DNA of 64,000 nucleotides from JBMDXB01 sp048594975 (GTDB lineage Bacteria > Acidobacteriota > Vicinamibacteria > Vicinamibacterales > 2-12-FULL-66-21). Where the stretch lies: positions 124,001 to 188,000 of the forward strand of contig JBMDXQ010000006.1 in NCBI GenBank assembly GCA_048594975.1. The letters run 5' to 3'. Position numbers and translations under genes: made by a program. Numbering within the stretch: position 1 is the first letter of the stretch; every line of letters starts with the position of its first letter. The notes below the pieces were generated by a model. The model did no database searches and had not been told where the DNA came from. It was given only the letters and a program-made list of their open reading frames with translations. Positions 8,184 through 15,899 of this stretch are shown in pieces.

Positions 8184-8942
8184 TCAGCCGTCGCGTCGCG
8201 CCCTGAGCACGAGGCGGTTCGCCTCCACACCGTACCGAGACCCGTCGAGCCCGCCGAACACGTCGACAACCGCGAACCCGGCGGCCCGCAGCAGTTCCCG
8301 CAGCTCCGCCGCCGAATAGATCCAGTGACGGAACCGGAACGTCCGTACTTGGCCGCTGCGCAGCACGCGCCAGTCGTTCTCGACGCGCGTCCAGTCATCG
8401 ACGATGGTCGCCCGCTGCAGGAACAGCGAGCCATCCGGCAGTTCCTGCGTCCGGCACGGCTGGTAGATCGCCGCGAGGATCTCCTTTCCCACGACGTCCA
8501 TGACGAAGGCGCCGCCCGGCAGAAGGCTGGCGTGCACGTTCGCCAGGACGCGCAGGTTGTCCGCCGCGTCGTCGAAGTATCCAAAGGAGGTGAACAGGCT
8601 GACGGCGAGCTCGAAGGAGGCCGGCTCGACGAACTCCCGCATGTCCGCCCGGACCCAGCGGACGTCTGCGCCCTCGGCCGCAGCATACTCCCGCGCGCGC
8701 GCGAGCAGGAAGGGGCTGCGGTCGACGCCGGTGACGCGGCACCCCTGTTTCGCGAATCGCACGCTGTGCCGGCCCGGACCGCACGCGAGATCGAGCACCG
8801 TCGCCGGCGGCCGTCCGGCGAGCGACGTGATGGCGTCGACCTCGGCGCGCGCCGCCTCGCGCGCGGCGACCGAGAAGAGGAACGGGTACAGCGTTTCCCA
8901 GAACGTGTCGTCGGCGAACCACTGGGGATCGGGGTCGGCCAT
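8184..8942 (-). CDS. Class I SAM-dependent methyltransferase
   Basis: A protein of 252 residues with the SAM-binding motif I VLDLACGPGRHSV, acidic motif GVDRSPFLL, and post-motifs VRADMREF and LLPGGAFVMDVVG. The start ATG at 8942 gives the usual family N-terminus (MADPDPQWFADDTFW). An upstream extension would add 13 unconserved residues. The substrate cannot be told. The 249 nt before it (7935-8183) hold no feature I can support. Confidence 0.85.
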   Translation of the reverse strand: MADPDPQWFADDTFWETLYPFLFSVAAREAARAEVDAITSLAGRPPATVLDLACGPGRHSVRFAKQGCRVTGVDRSPFLLARAREYAAAEGADVRWVRADMREFVEPASFELAVSLFTSFGYFDDAADNLRVLANVHASLLPGGAFVMDVVGKEILAAIYQPCRTQELPDGSLFLQRATIVDDWTRVENDWRVLRSGQVRTFRFRHWIYSAAELRELLRAAGFAVVDVFGGLDGSRYGVEANRLVLRARRDG

Positions 8943-9095
8943 GGCGTTGCTAGGGTCGCGATTGCCGCGAGCGGCGTCCACCTGTTCGGCCGATTATGCG
9001 GCGGACCGGGCTGCGCCGATCACGTCGTTCGCACAGACCTCACGGCCGACGTGTCCCGTGACGGAGGCGGCGACCCCACCCCACCGCGAAACGGC

Positions 9096-9887
9096 TCACT
9101 TCTCGGCGAAGTACATGTACCGTGAGAGGCGACGCTCGCTCGCCAGGAGATGCACGGCGTCGAGGAAGCGCTGCACGCCCTCGAAGCCGTCCTCACCTTC
9201 CAGTACGACGAGACGATCGCGCCGCCGCGCCCGCGCGTCGCGCCACCTCCGCGACACCGTCGCGACGGCCTCGGTAACGTCCTGCACGCTCAGCAGCCTG
9301 AAACCCACCTGCGCGAGCAGGCGTTCGTTGTGCCCCACCGGAGTGAAGAGGAACAACCCGATCGAGCTCCGGGTGCGGACCTCCTCGTTCGACAGTTGTC
9401 CGGTGACGACGATGGGATCGGTGAACAGGACCCGCCCGCCCGGCCGGAGCAGGCGATGCCAGTCCTCCAGCACCTGCAGACGACGTGGAAGGTGGTTGAT
9501 AGCGTCGTTGCAGAAGACCGCATCGAAGGACGCATCGGCAAACGGCAGACGGCCACCCGCGTCCATCACCTGGAACGTCGCGAGTGGCGTGACGGCGTCC
9601 TCCTCCGCCCGTCTCCTGGCTGCCTCGATGCCCTGCGCGTTGATGTCCACGCCGACGCACGCCGCCCCGGTGTACCGCGACAGCGCGCAGGACACTCCGC
9701 CGGAACCGCAGGCCACCTCCAACGCCTTGCCGCCTTCGCGTAGCTGCAGCAGATCGAAGCAGCGGCGCGCCTCGTCCGCCGTGATCCAGCTGGCTTGCCC
9801 GAGATCCTCGCCGTACGTCTCGCGGCGCACCTCGACGTGCGGATCCTCCGCGACGTTGCCGTACTGAGCGCTGTAGAAGTCCATCAT
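9096..9887 (-). CDS. Class I SAM-dependent methyltransferase
   Basis: A protein of 263 residues with motif I ALEVACGSGGVSCAL, acidic motif GVDINAQGIEAA, motif DASFDAVFCNDAINHL and LLRPGGRVLFTDP, typical of small-molecule or lipid methyltransferases. The ATG at 9887 (MMDFYSAQYG) is chosen over an upstream in-frame start because those extra residues overlap the serine hydrolase gene. It begins 22 nt after that gene's stop and probably shares its transcript. The substrate is unknown. Confidence 0.83.
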   Translation of the reverse strand: MMDFYSAQYGNVAEDPHVEVRRETYGEDLGQASWITADEARRCFDLLQLREGGKALEVACGSGGVSCALSRYTGAACVGVDINAQGIEAARRRAEEDAVTPLATFQVMDAGGRLPFADASFDAVFCNDAINHLPRRLQVLEDWHRLLRPGGRVLFTDPIVVTGQLSNEEVRTRSSIGLFLFTPVGHNERLLAQVGFRLLSVQDVTEAVATVSRRWRDARARRRDRLVVLEGEDGFEGVQRFLDAVHLLASERRLSRYMYFAEK

Positions 9888-9909
9888 CGAACGGAGCAGG
9901 ACCGCACGC

Positions 9910-11055
9910 TCACTCGGCCGCGGCGGCCACGATGCGCGCGAACTCGGTGATGAACTCGCGCAGCGGACGGCCAGTCGCCCGCGGCACGCTGGAATTGACC
10001 TGCACGGCAATCGCCAGCTTCATCTCCGGGAAGTACATCACGTCTGTCTGGTAGCCGGGCATGACGCCGCTGTGGCCGTAAGTGGTGCCGAACGCCGTCG
10101 GCCGGATCATCACGCCGAGGCCGTACGTCGTCTCCGGACCGAGCCGCGCCGGCACGCCGGTCAGCAGATCGTCCATCACCGAGGCCGGGAGAACGCGGCC
10201 CTCGTAGAGCAGCTTCGCCCACTTCGCCAGATCGTCCGACGTCGAGGCGAGGCCCCCGCCGGTCCACTCGAACTGCGGGTTGATCACGAACCAGCCGCCC
10301 GCGACCATCTCGTCGGCGCCGCCGAACGCGTTTCCCACCCCGGCGTAGCCCGCCACGATCGGCAGCTGACGCGTGTCCGACGGGATGGTGCGGCTCAGGC
10401 TGAGCGGGTACAGGATGCGCTCGCGCAGCTGATCGTAGTAGCTGATCCCGCGCACCCGCTCGATGATCATTCCGAGGACGATGTAGTTGGTGTCCGAGTA
10501 CTCCCAGCCCTCGCCGGGCGCGAACGGCGGCGAGGTGTCGAGGAGGTAGGCGAGCCGCTCCTCGCCCGTCCACATCCGGTCGGGGTACGCGGTGAGGTCC
10601 GCCAGGAACTTCGGGTTCAGCTCGTAGCGCACGAGACCGCTCGTGTGGTTCATCAGGTGGCGGATGGTGATCCGGCGCGCGTTGGGCAGGCGGTCGAACC
10701 AGGGCTCGCCGCCGAAGAACTTCGAAATCGTGTCGTCGAGGGCGAAGCGCCCGTCGTGGACGAGCAGCAGCGCCAGCGCGGACGCGAACGTCTTGCCGGC
10801 ACTGCCCACGAGCATCCGGTCGTACGGCGTCATACGCCGGCGGGTCGTCCGATCCGACACGCCGACCGCGATCCCGAGTCGCCTTCCGCCGGCGAAGTCG
10901 AAGCTCGCCGTCCCGCCGGGAAAGCTGCCGGCCCGGTGCAGCTCCTCGAACCTCGCCTGCAGCTGGTCCAGCAGCGCCGCCGGCGCCGTGAGTTGCGGCG
11001 GTCGGACGGAGAGGGCGGTGGAGGAGGCCACGAGGAGGAGGAGGGCGAGACGCAT
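9910..11055 (-). CDS. Serine hydrolase, beta-lactamase/D-alanyl-D-alanine carboxypeptidase fold
   Basis: A protein of 381 residues with an N-terminal signal peptide (LALLLLVASSTALS). The class C beta-lactamase family signatures are present: nucleophile motif SAGK (in MLVGSAGKTFAS), YSDTNY in place of the usual YxN motif, and the third motif HSG in YGHSGVMPGY. It is predicted to be periplasmic. Members hydrolyse diverse esters, amides or peptidoglycan precursors, and the substrate cannot be inferred. The start is taken as the ATG at 11055; a TTG lies directly before it. The two methyltransferases lie downstream on the same strand. Confidence 0.88.
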   Translation of the reverse strand: MRLALLLLVASSTALSVRPPQLTAPAALLDQLQARFEELHRAGSFPGGTASFDFAGGRRLGIAVGVSDRTTRRRMTPYDRMLVGSAGKTFASALALLLVHDGRFALDDTISKFFGGEPWFDRLPNARRITIRHLMNHTSGLVRYELNPKFLADLTAYPDRMWTGEERLAYLLDTSPPFAPGEGWEYSDTNYIVLGMIIERVRGISYYDQLRERILYPLSLSRTIPSDTRQLPIVAGYAGVGNAFGGADEMVAGGWFVINPQFEWTGGGLASTSDDLAKWAKLLYEGRVLPASVMDDLLTGVPARLGPETTYGLGVMIRPTAFGTTYGHSGVMPGYQTDVMYFPEMKLAIAVQVNSSVPRATGRPLREFITEFARIVAAAAE

Positions 11056-11060
11056 CAAGA

Positions 11061-11095
11061 AACTGAGAAGTACGAACTATGACCTAATTGAGAAC
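11061..11095. repeat. Degenerate heptamer run
   Basis: Just upstream of the serine hydrolase start, the plus strand reads as consecutive heptamers AACTGAG, AAGTACG, AACTATG, ACCTAAT, TGAGAAC. The run is AT-richer than its surroundings. It resembles one arm of the heptamer hairpin elements at other gene ends in this window, but I see no convincing second arm. Confidence 0.4.
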
Positions 11096-11173
11096 TGCGG
11101 ACGACGCGACCAGTGAACCGAGGCGGCACGCGCCGCTCGGCGCCACGACGGCCGCTCCCGCAGCGTCACCGAG

Positions 11174-11217
11174 TAAGGCGGGGCGGCTCCGAGTACGGCC
11201 CTTCCTCGTCCGCCTTA
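11174..11217. terminator. Hairpin downstream of the terpenoid/radical SAM cluster
   Basis: TAAGGCGG (11174-11181) pairs with CCGCCTTA (11210-11217) around a 28-nt GC-rich loop. It lies about 90 nt after the last ORF of the minus-strand cluster and before the serine hydrolase. A U-tract is missing, so intrinsic termination is uncertain. The rest of 11096-11308 shows nothing else I can support. Confidence 0.4.
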
Positions 11218-11308
11218 GACGCCGGATCCCCCGCCCTCCCCCGTGTCGCCGCCGCGCCGAACGCCTCGCGCCGCCGGCGCATGATCCCGGCCGCGCCGGG
11301 CGCGGGCA

Positions 11309-11371
11309 TCACCACCGCAGCTCGAACAGCTTCAGGTGCACGAGCGCACGTTCGAACGGGGTTGACATCAT
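11309..11371 (-). CDS. Translationally coupled 20-residue ORF
   Basis: This short ORF reads MMSTPFERALVHLKLFELRW. It starts at tandem ATGs that overlap the stop of the terpene cyclase gene (ATGATG: ATGA with the first ATG, TGATG with the second). A GGAGGG sequence lies directly upstream inside the cyclase gene. The peptide is amphipathic and helix-prone, has no Cys, and ends in Trp. A second overlapping start (TGATG at 11307-11311) opens a 47-codon frame that runs into the hairpin and is probably spurious. It could be a coupled leader-type peptide, a small subunit, a peptide substrate of the cluster's enzymes, or chance. Confidence 0.35.
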   Translation of the reverse strand: MMSTPFERALVHLKLFELRW

Positions 11372-13131
11372 CCCTCCGCAGCGTGGCGCGCCCCTGCAGC
11401 CCGGCACGCCGCCGCGGTGAAGATCACCGGGTACAGCTCCTCGCTATACCAGAGGCGGGCGAAGTACAGGCCGATGGGCGACGCAGCGAACCGGCCGCCG
11501 TCGGTTTCCCGCGCAAGCCAGGCGAGCCCGCGCGCGACCGCATCGCCGGGAGCCGCGTGGTCGCGTCCGGCCATCGCCAGCGCCTCGATCGCGAGCGCGG
11601 TCTCCTCGATCGATCCGGCGACGCTCCGATCGCCGCCCCAGCTGCCGTCCGCGTTCTGCGCGTCGAGCAGCCAACGGCACGCCCGCGCGATCATCTCCCC
11701 GACGCCGCGATCCGCGTCGCGTGCCGCCGCCAGGCCGACGACGACGCGCGCCGTGCCACACAGCGGGTTCTCCTCGCCCGGCGCCGCCTGGTTGCCGAAC
11801 CAGAGCGGGACGAACGCGCCATCCGGCCGCTGCGAGGATTGCAGGAACCGTATCGCGCGGCGCGTGGCGGCGTCGATCCGGCGGCGCGTCCGGGCGTCGC
11901 TGCCGGCGCGCCACGCCCGCCACGCGCGCAGCGCGTGCGCGGTCAGATCCGTGGAGCTGCGATCGAAGGGGAGTGTCCCCCACCCGCGGCAGAACGTGGG
12001 AATCCCGCCGTCCCGGTTCTGCAGGTCGAACAGCCACCGCAGGCCGCGAGACGCTGCCGTGCGGACGCGCGGATCGTCCGGGTCGAGGTGGTGGAGCGCG
12101 ACGACGGCACCGGCGGTATCGTCGGCGTCAGGTACGCCGCCCGACAGGTCGGTCCACGCCCAGCCGCCCGGCGCGGCACCCGTGTACGGATGCCGGTGAG
12201 TCCACTGCTGGGCGAGCAGCCAGTCACGAATGCGAGCGCGATCCACGGCGTCGAGGCCATCCCGCCATCCGGCAAGCGCGTTCACCGACAGCGTCGTCGT
12301 CCACGTCGCCAGGTTCGTGTCGATTGGCCAGCTCCCGTCGTCGCGCATCGAACCGACGAGGAAGGCCAGTGCCCTGGCGACCACCGGATGACGCGGCTCG
12401 CCGGCAGCGATCAGGCTCATCGTGACGAACGCGGTCAGCGGCGTCGCTTCCAGGAAGCCGCCACCCTGCGGCTGCAGCCGTTCGAGCACCCGCAGCACGC
12501 GGGGCACAGCGGCGGAGCGTACCGCCGAGAGCAGTGGCACCGGCGGCCCGCGGCGATGTCGCGCGAGGCCCATCGAGATGAGCGCGGGCAGCGCGTAGCT
12601 GACAACCGGGAGACGCAGGGCCGCGTAGAAGCCGCGCGGCAGTGCTGCCAGTTCGAACGGAAGAGGCGGGACGAGTGACCAGCCGGACGGGCCGAGCCGC
12701 CCGGCGACAGCGCACATCGTGAGGATCGGAACGGAGAACGTTCGGTCCTTCCCATATCGCAGCGCAAGGGCTTCGGCGAGCGTTTCGGGAGCACTGCTGC
12801 CCGCGCGGCGCGCGATCCATGCCTCGGCAGCATCGGCGGCAGCGGCACCGGCGGGTTCGCGGCCATACGCGAGCGCGGACCAGGCCAGCGCAGTGGTGCT
12901 GAGGTTGCTGAGGCTGTCGGGCGTGTCACCCCAGCCGCCGTCGGCGCTCCGTGTCGCGACGACCCAGCTAATCCCGGCCTCGATCAGCCGCTGGGCGCCT
13001 GCCGGCGCGACGCCCGCATCGCGTGCGCTCGCCAGCGCGACGACGGCGGTTGCCGTCGCGAGCGCGCTGCTCGAGAGCCGCCCTTCCCAGTGGCCGGCGG
13101 CGTTGCGGCGCTGGAGCAGTGCGAGACGCAC
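11368..13131 (-). CDS. Class II terpene cyclase, squalene-hopene-cyclase-like (DxDD)
   Basis: About 587 residues from a GTG at 13131; the exact start is uncertain. The protein is an alpha/alpha toroid with QW-like repeats (SADGGWGDTP, RDDGSWPIDTN, QNADGSWGGD). The key motif VPDADDTAGA (Asp 335, 337, 338) matches the DxDD general-acid motif of squalene-hopene and class II diterpene cyclases, inside the typical context GGWAWTDLSGG. The C-terminus (IGLYFARLWYSEELYP) resembles the aromatic C-terminal region of hopene cyclases. Length is just under that of bacterial SHC (about 630). It follows a polyprenyl synthase gene, so a protonation-initiated cyclisation of a polyprenyl chain is likely. The product is unknown. 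Confidence 0.85.
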   Translation of the reverse strand: MRLALLQRRNAAGHWEGRLSSSALATATAVVALASARDAGVAPAGAQRLIEAGISWVVATRSADGGWGDTPDSLSNLSTTALAWSALAYGREPAGAAAADAAEAWIARRAGSSAPETLAEALALRYGKDRTFSVPILTMCAVAGRLGPSGWSLVPPLPFELAALPRGFYAALRLPVVSYALPALISMGLARHRRGPPVPLLSAVRSAAVPRVLRVLERLQPQGGGFLEATPLTAFVTMSLIAAGEPRHPVVARALAFLVGSMRDDGSWPIDTNLATWTTTLSVNALAGWRDGLDAVDRARIRDWLLAQQWTHRHPYTGAAPGGWAWTDLSGGVPDADDTAGAVVALHHLDPDDPRVRTAASRGLRWLFDLQNRDGGIPTFCRGWGTLPFDRSSTDLTAHALRAWRAWRAGSDARTRRRIDAATRRAIRFLQSSQRPDGAFVPLWFGNQAAPGEENPLCGTARVVVGLAAARDADRGVGEMIARACRWLLDAQNADGSWGGDRSVAGSIEETALAIEALAMAGRDHAAPGDAVARGLAWLARETDGGRFAASPIGLYFARLWYSEELYPVIFTAAACRAAGARHAAEG

Positions 13132-13144
13132 GTTGACGTTCAGG

Positions 13145-13227
13145 TGATCGGGCGATGCGGCGATCGGGTGATCGGGCGATCGAATCACTGATTTCCTGTC
13201 GCCCGATCGCCCGATCGCCCGATTGGG
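13145..13227. repeat. Octamer-repeat hairpin element
   Basis: The left arm has degenerate octamers (ATCGGGCG, ATGCGGCG, ATCGGGTG, ATCGGGCG; 13147-13178). The right arm (13200-13227) has three copies of CGCCCGAT. The arms can pair over more than 20 bp around an AT-rich loop (AATCACTGATTTCC). It fills the gap between the two toroid genes. It may attenuate transcription or stabilise the upstream mRNA. It also makes the start of the cyclase hard to place. Confidence 0.75.
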
Positions 13228-13232
13228 AGAAC

Positions 13233-14117
13233 TCACTGCAGGCTCAGATGCCCCAGCGCGAGCAGCCCGTAGTAGGTGTACTCGCAGTCGAGGCTGTGAT
13301 CCAGCCAGCTGCCGCAGAAGCCGCCCTCGTTGGTCCACAGCGTGTCGACGAAATCCAGGCAGGGCTCTTTGAGGTGCCCGATGTCGGCGTGCATCGCGAC
13401 CAGGGCGTGCAGCGCGGTTGCAGTCGAGAGCAGATCCGGCACCGGTGCGCCGGGCGAGGCGAAGAAGCCGCCGTCGTGGTGCGCGCGCGCGAGCAGCCAT
13501 TCGGCAACGGAGGGCTCAGGCTCGCGCTCGAGGTGGCGTATCACCATGACCGCCGCCGCCGTGGAGGGCGTCGCGCCGGTCACCGCGCCCGCGTGGTTGG
13601 CGAAGCCGCCGTCGGCGGCGCGCAGGCGAAGCACCGAGGCGAGCAGCCGCTCCGGATCCTCGAGCTCGGCGCGCAGCTCCTCGAGCGCGCCCAGGGCGAG
13701 GAACGCGCCGTACGGCGTGCCGATCTCCGCGCCGGCCGCCACCGAATATCCGCCGTCGCGCGCGCGGTACGCTTCCACGTGGCCGCGGAGACCCGCGGCG
13801 ACCTCAGGCGGCACGCCGGCCCGCCGCGCGGTCGCCCACGCGCGCGCGAGGCACGTCAGGTGGACGAAGTCCAGTCCAGCCCCGTCGCCGAACCGCTCGA
13901 GAAACGGCGTCGTGCGCGGCGGGATCTCGTGGGCAAGCGCGGCCAGGCCCTCGAGCCCGAACACCGTGTAGTAAAGATCGCTGTGGCCCGCCCGGTCCTG
14001 GAAGCCGCCGTCGGCGTTCAGCCGCTGCAGGTAGAAGTCGCGCACCAGGTCGCGGGAGTCACCGAGCAGCGTCGGCGCGAGCCTCGCGACCTGCAGCATT
14101 TCGCGCCTCAAACTCAC
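13233..14117 (-). CDS. Prenyltransferase beta-subunit-like alpha/alpha-toroid protein
   Basis: A protein of 294 residues (GTG at 14117; ATG at 14099 is an alternative). Repeats with Gly-Gly-Phe/Tyr turns occur along the length: DGGFQDRAGHSD, DGGYSV, DGGFANHAG, DGGFFASPG, EGGFCGSW. This is the fold of protein farnesyl/geranylgeranyl transferase beta subunits. The last repeat (LDCEYTYYGLLALGHL) has Asp and Cys where those enzymes bind zinc, but I cannot confirm a full ligand set. No DxDD motif is present, so it is not a second class II cyclase. It overlaps the polyprenyl synthase gene by 59 nt and likely acts on, or binds, its product. Confidence 0.8.
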   Translation of the reverse strand: MSLRREMLQVARLAPTLLGDSRDLVRDFYLQRLNADGGFQDRAGHSDLYYTVFGLEGLAALAHEIPPRTTPFLERFGDGAGLDFVHLTCLARAWATARRAGVPPEVAAGLRGHVEAYRARDGGYSVAAGAEIGTPYGAFLALGALEELRAELEDPERLLASVLRLRAADGGFANHAGAVTGATPSTAAAVMVIRHLEREPEPSVAEWLLARAHHDGGFFASPGAPVPDLLSTATALHALVAMHADIGHLKEPCLDFVDTLWTNEGGFCGSWLDHSLDCEYTYYGLLALGHLSLQ

Positions 14118-15786
14118 TGCACCAGCCCTTCACTTCCAGGTCGTTGAAGATCTTGCCGACGACGCGCCGGAGCAGACCCTTGAGGCTGGGATTCTCGATC
14201 TCGCCGAGCGCGCGGATGGCCTCTTCCTTGTACCCCTGCATCAGGGCTTCGCAGCGGTCCTGGACGTTGAGCTCGGCGAGCGCGGCGAGCACGGCCGAGC
14301 GCGCCGCATCGGTGGATGCCTGTCCGCGCCATGCCGGGTCGACGATCGCGTGGAGGTCGTCGCGCGCACGGGCGCGCTCGAGGCCGACAGCGAGCGGCAG
14401 CGACGGCCGGCCGCCGCAGACGTCGCCCGACTCGCCCGCCAGGTCCTGGATGTCGTCGCGGATCTGGTAGGCCATCCCGAGCGACGCACTGTACGTCCGC
14501 AGCGTGCCGGCCACCGCCTCGTAGCCACCGGCATACAGGCAGCCGACGGCGAGCGCGACCTCGAAGGCCGGCGCCGTCTTCTGGCGGAAGATCTCGAGCA
14601 CCTGCAGCGAGGACAGCGGCCGCGGCGCCCGTGCCCACGACAGCTCCGTGCCCTGGCCGATCGCCAGCGTCCGGTGTCCCTCGGCCGCCGCTCGCAGCAT
14701 CGCGACCACGACCTCGGGCGGCGCCCCGGATTCGGCGAGCAGCCGGTAGCCTTCGCCGATCAGCAGGTCGCCCGCGTTGAGCGCCACCGGCACGCCGTGC
14801 TCCGCGTGCAGCGTGTCCCCGCCGTAGCGCGTGGCGTCATCGTCCTCGATGTCGTCGTGCACGAGCGATGCCTTGTGGAAGCACTCGACCGCGATGGCGG
14901 CACGGCGGAGTCCTTCGGGGATCGGGCCGTCGGCGTCGCCCGCCAGCGCCTTCCACGCGCAGACGCTGAGGAACGGCCGCCACCGCTTGCCGGCGCGCGA
15001 CAGCCAGTCGCGGGCGATCGCCTCGGTCGGCGACGCCGCCGGGCCGAGGAACGCGTCGAGCGCGTCGGGCAGGAACCAGCCGTCGACCTCGCGGCGGATG
15101 GTCTCGAGGTCCATGCGGTAGGTGCGATCGTCGCTGGTCAGGTGAATGACGTCCCACACCCAGTCGAGATCGACCGTGGTGTCGATGCAGTCGTCCTGGA
15201 GCAGGGGGATGGCGATGCCCGGGATCGCCGAGGCTTCCATGTAGGGGAACGCGCGCTCGAGCACCGACAGGCAGCTCACCCCCACGATCGCCTCGATCTT
15301 GCCGGTCTCGATGATCGACATCACGATCGCCGACCCTTCGGCGACGAGCACCGCGTAGCCGAGGCGCTCGGCCTCCTCCTGGAGGTCCTGGATCGAACAG
15401 AGACCGCAGCGCCTGCACAGCAACCCGAACTCGTCGAACGGCGCAGGGCACTTGTCCTCGACGCGCAGGCACTTCGGCATCAGCAGCAGACGCCGCTCGT
15501 AGGGGATGCCGGCCAGCGCGTCCCGCCACATCTCGTTGTTGATTAGGACGGCGGTGTACTCGCGGTAGAACGTCGGGATACCCCCGCGCTCGAGCAGGGC
15601 ATCGGCGTGGACGCGCAGCTCGTCGATCGGCATCGGCGGCACCGGCCGTACCTCGACGACGTAGTCGCGGGTGAGCGCCTTGATCCGCTCGCGCTCGACC
15701 AGCGTCTGCGGGATGTTCGCCTGCGGCGCCCGCTGCCGCTGCACCGGCAGCACGCGCGGGAAGGAGACCTTTATCTGATCAGGCAT
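14059..15786 (-). CDS. DUF116 - polyprenyl diphosphate synthase fusion
   Basis: A protein of 575 residues from the ATG at 15786. Residues about 75-215 match DUF116: Cys 113, 124, 127 and 130 (CPAPFDEFGLLCRRCGLC), then a GYAVLVAEGSA segment and VGVSCLSVLE. Residues about 255-560 are a trans-polyprenyl synthase with both Asp-rich motifs: DDIED (311-315, in LVHDDIEDDD) and DDIQD (444-448). The family builds C15-C25 or longer chains from IPP and allylic diphosphates. DUF116 proteins occur with radical SAM and Fe-S proteins, but their function is unknown. Fusion of the two is unusual. The frame is continuous, so this is not an assembly join of two genes. Confidence 0.87.
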   Translation of the reverse strand: MPDQIKVSFPRVLPVQRQRAPQANIPQTLVERERIKALTRDYVVEVRPVPPMPIDELRVHADALLERGGIPTFYREYTAVLINNEMWRDALAGIPYERRLLLMPKCLRVEDKCPAPFDEFGLLCRRCGLCSIQDLQEEAERLGYAVLVAEGSAIVMSIIETGKIEAIVGVSCLSVLERAFPYMEASAIPGIAIPLLQDDCIDTTVDLDWVWDVIHLTSDDRTYRMDLETIRREVDGWFLPDALDAFLGPAASPTEAIARDWLSRAGKRWRPFLSVCAWKALAGDADGPIPEGLRRAAIAVECFHKASLVHDDIEDDDATRYGGDTLHAEHGVPVALNAGDLLIGEGYRLLAESGAPPEVVVAMLRAAAEGHRTLAIGQGTELSWARAPRPLSSLQVLEIFRQKTAPAFEVALAVGCLYAGGYEAVAGTLRTYSASLGMAYQIRDDIQDLAGESGDVCGGRPSLPLAVGLERARARDDLHAIVDPAWRGQASTDAARSAVLAALAELNVQDRCEALMQGYKEEAIRALGEIENPSLKGLLRRVVGKIFNDLEVKGWCSEFEARNAAGREARADAAR

Positions 15787-15899
15787 GCTGGTTGCGCCGT
15801 TCTGCCGTCTTTGTGCAATGCGCGTGGGCGCCACATACTCAGTGCGCCACGTCGAACCATCCGCTGCGAACGTCCCGATGCGAACGTGCCGTCGCGAAC

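Noticed and set aside
11166..11309. 47-codon ORF overlapping the stop of the 20-residue ORF (TGATG)
   Set aside because: It runs into the downstream hairpin, is low-complexity Arg/Gly/Ala, and has no support beyond one overlap.
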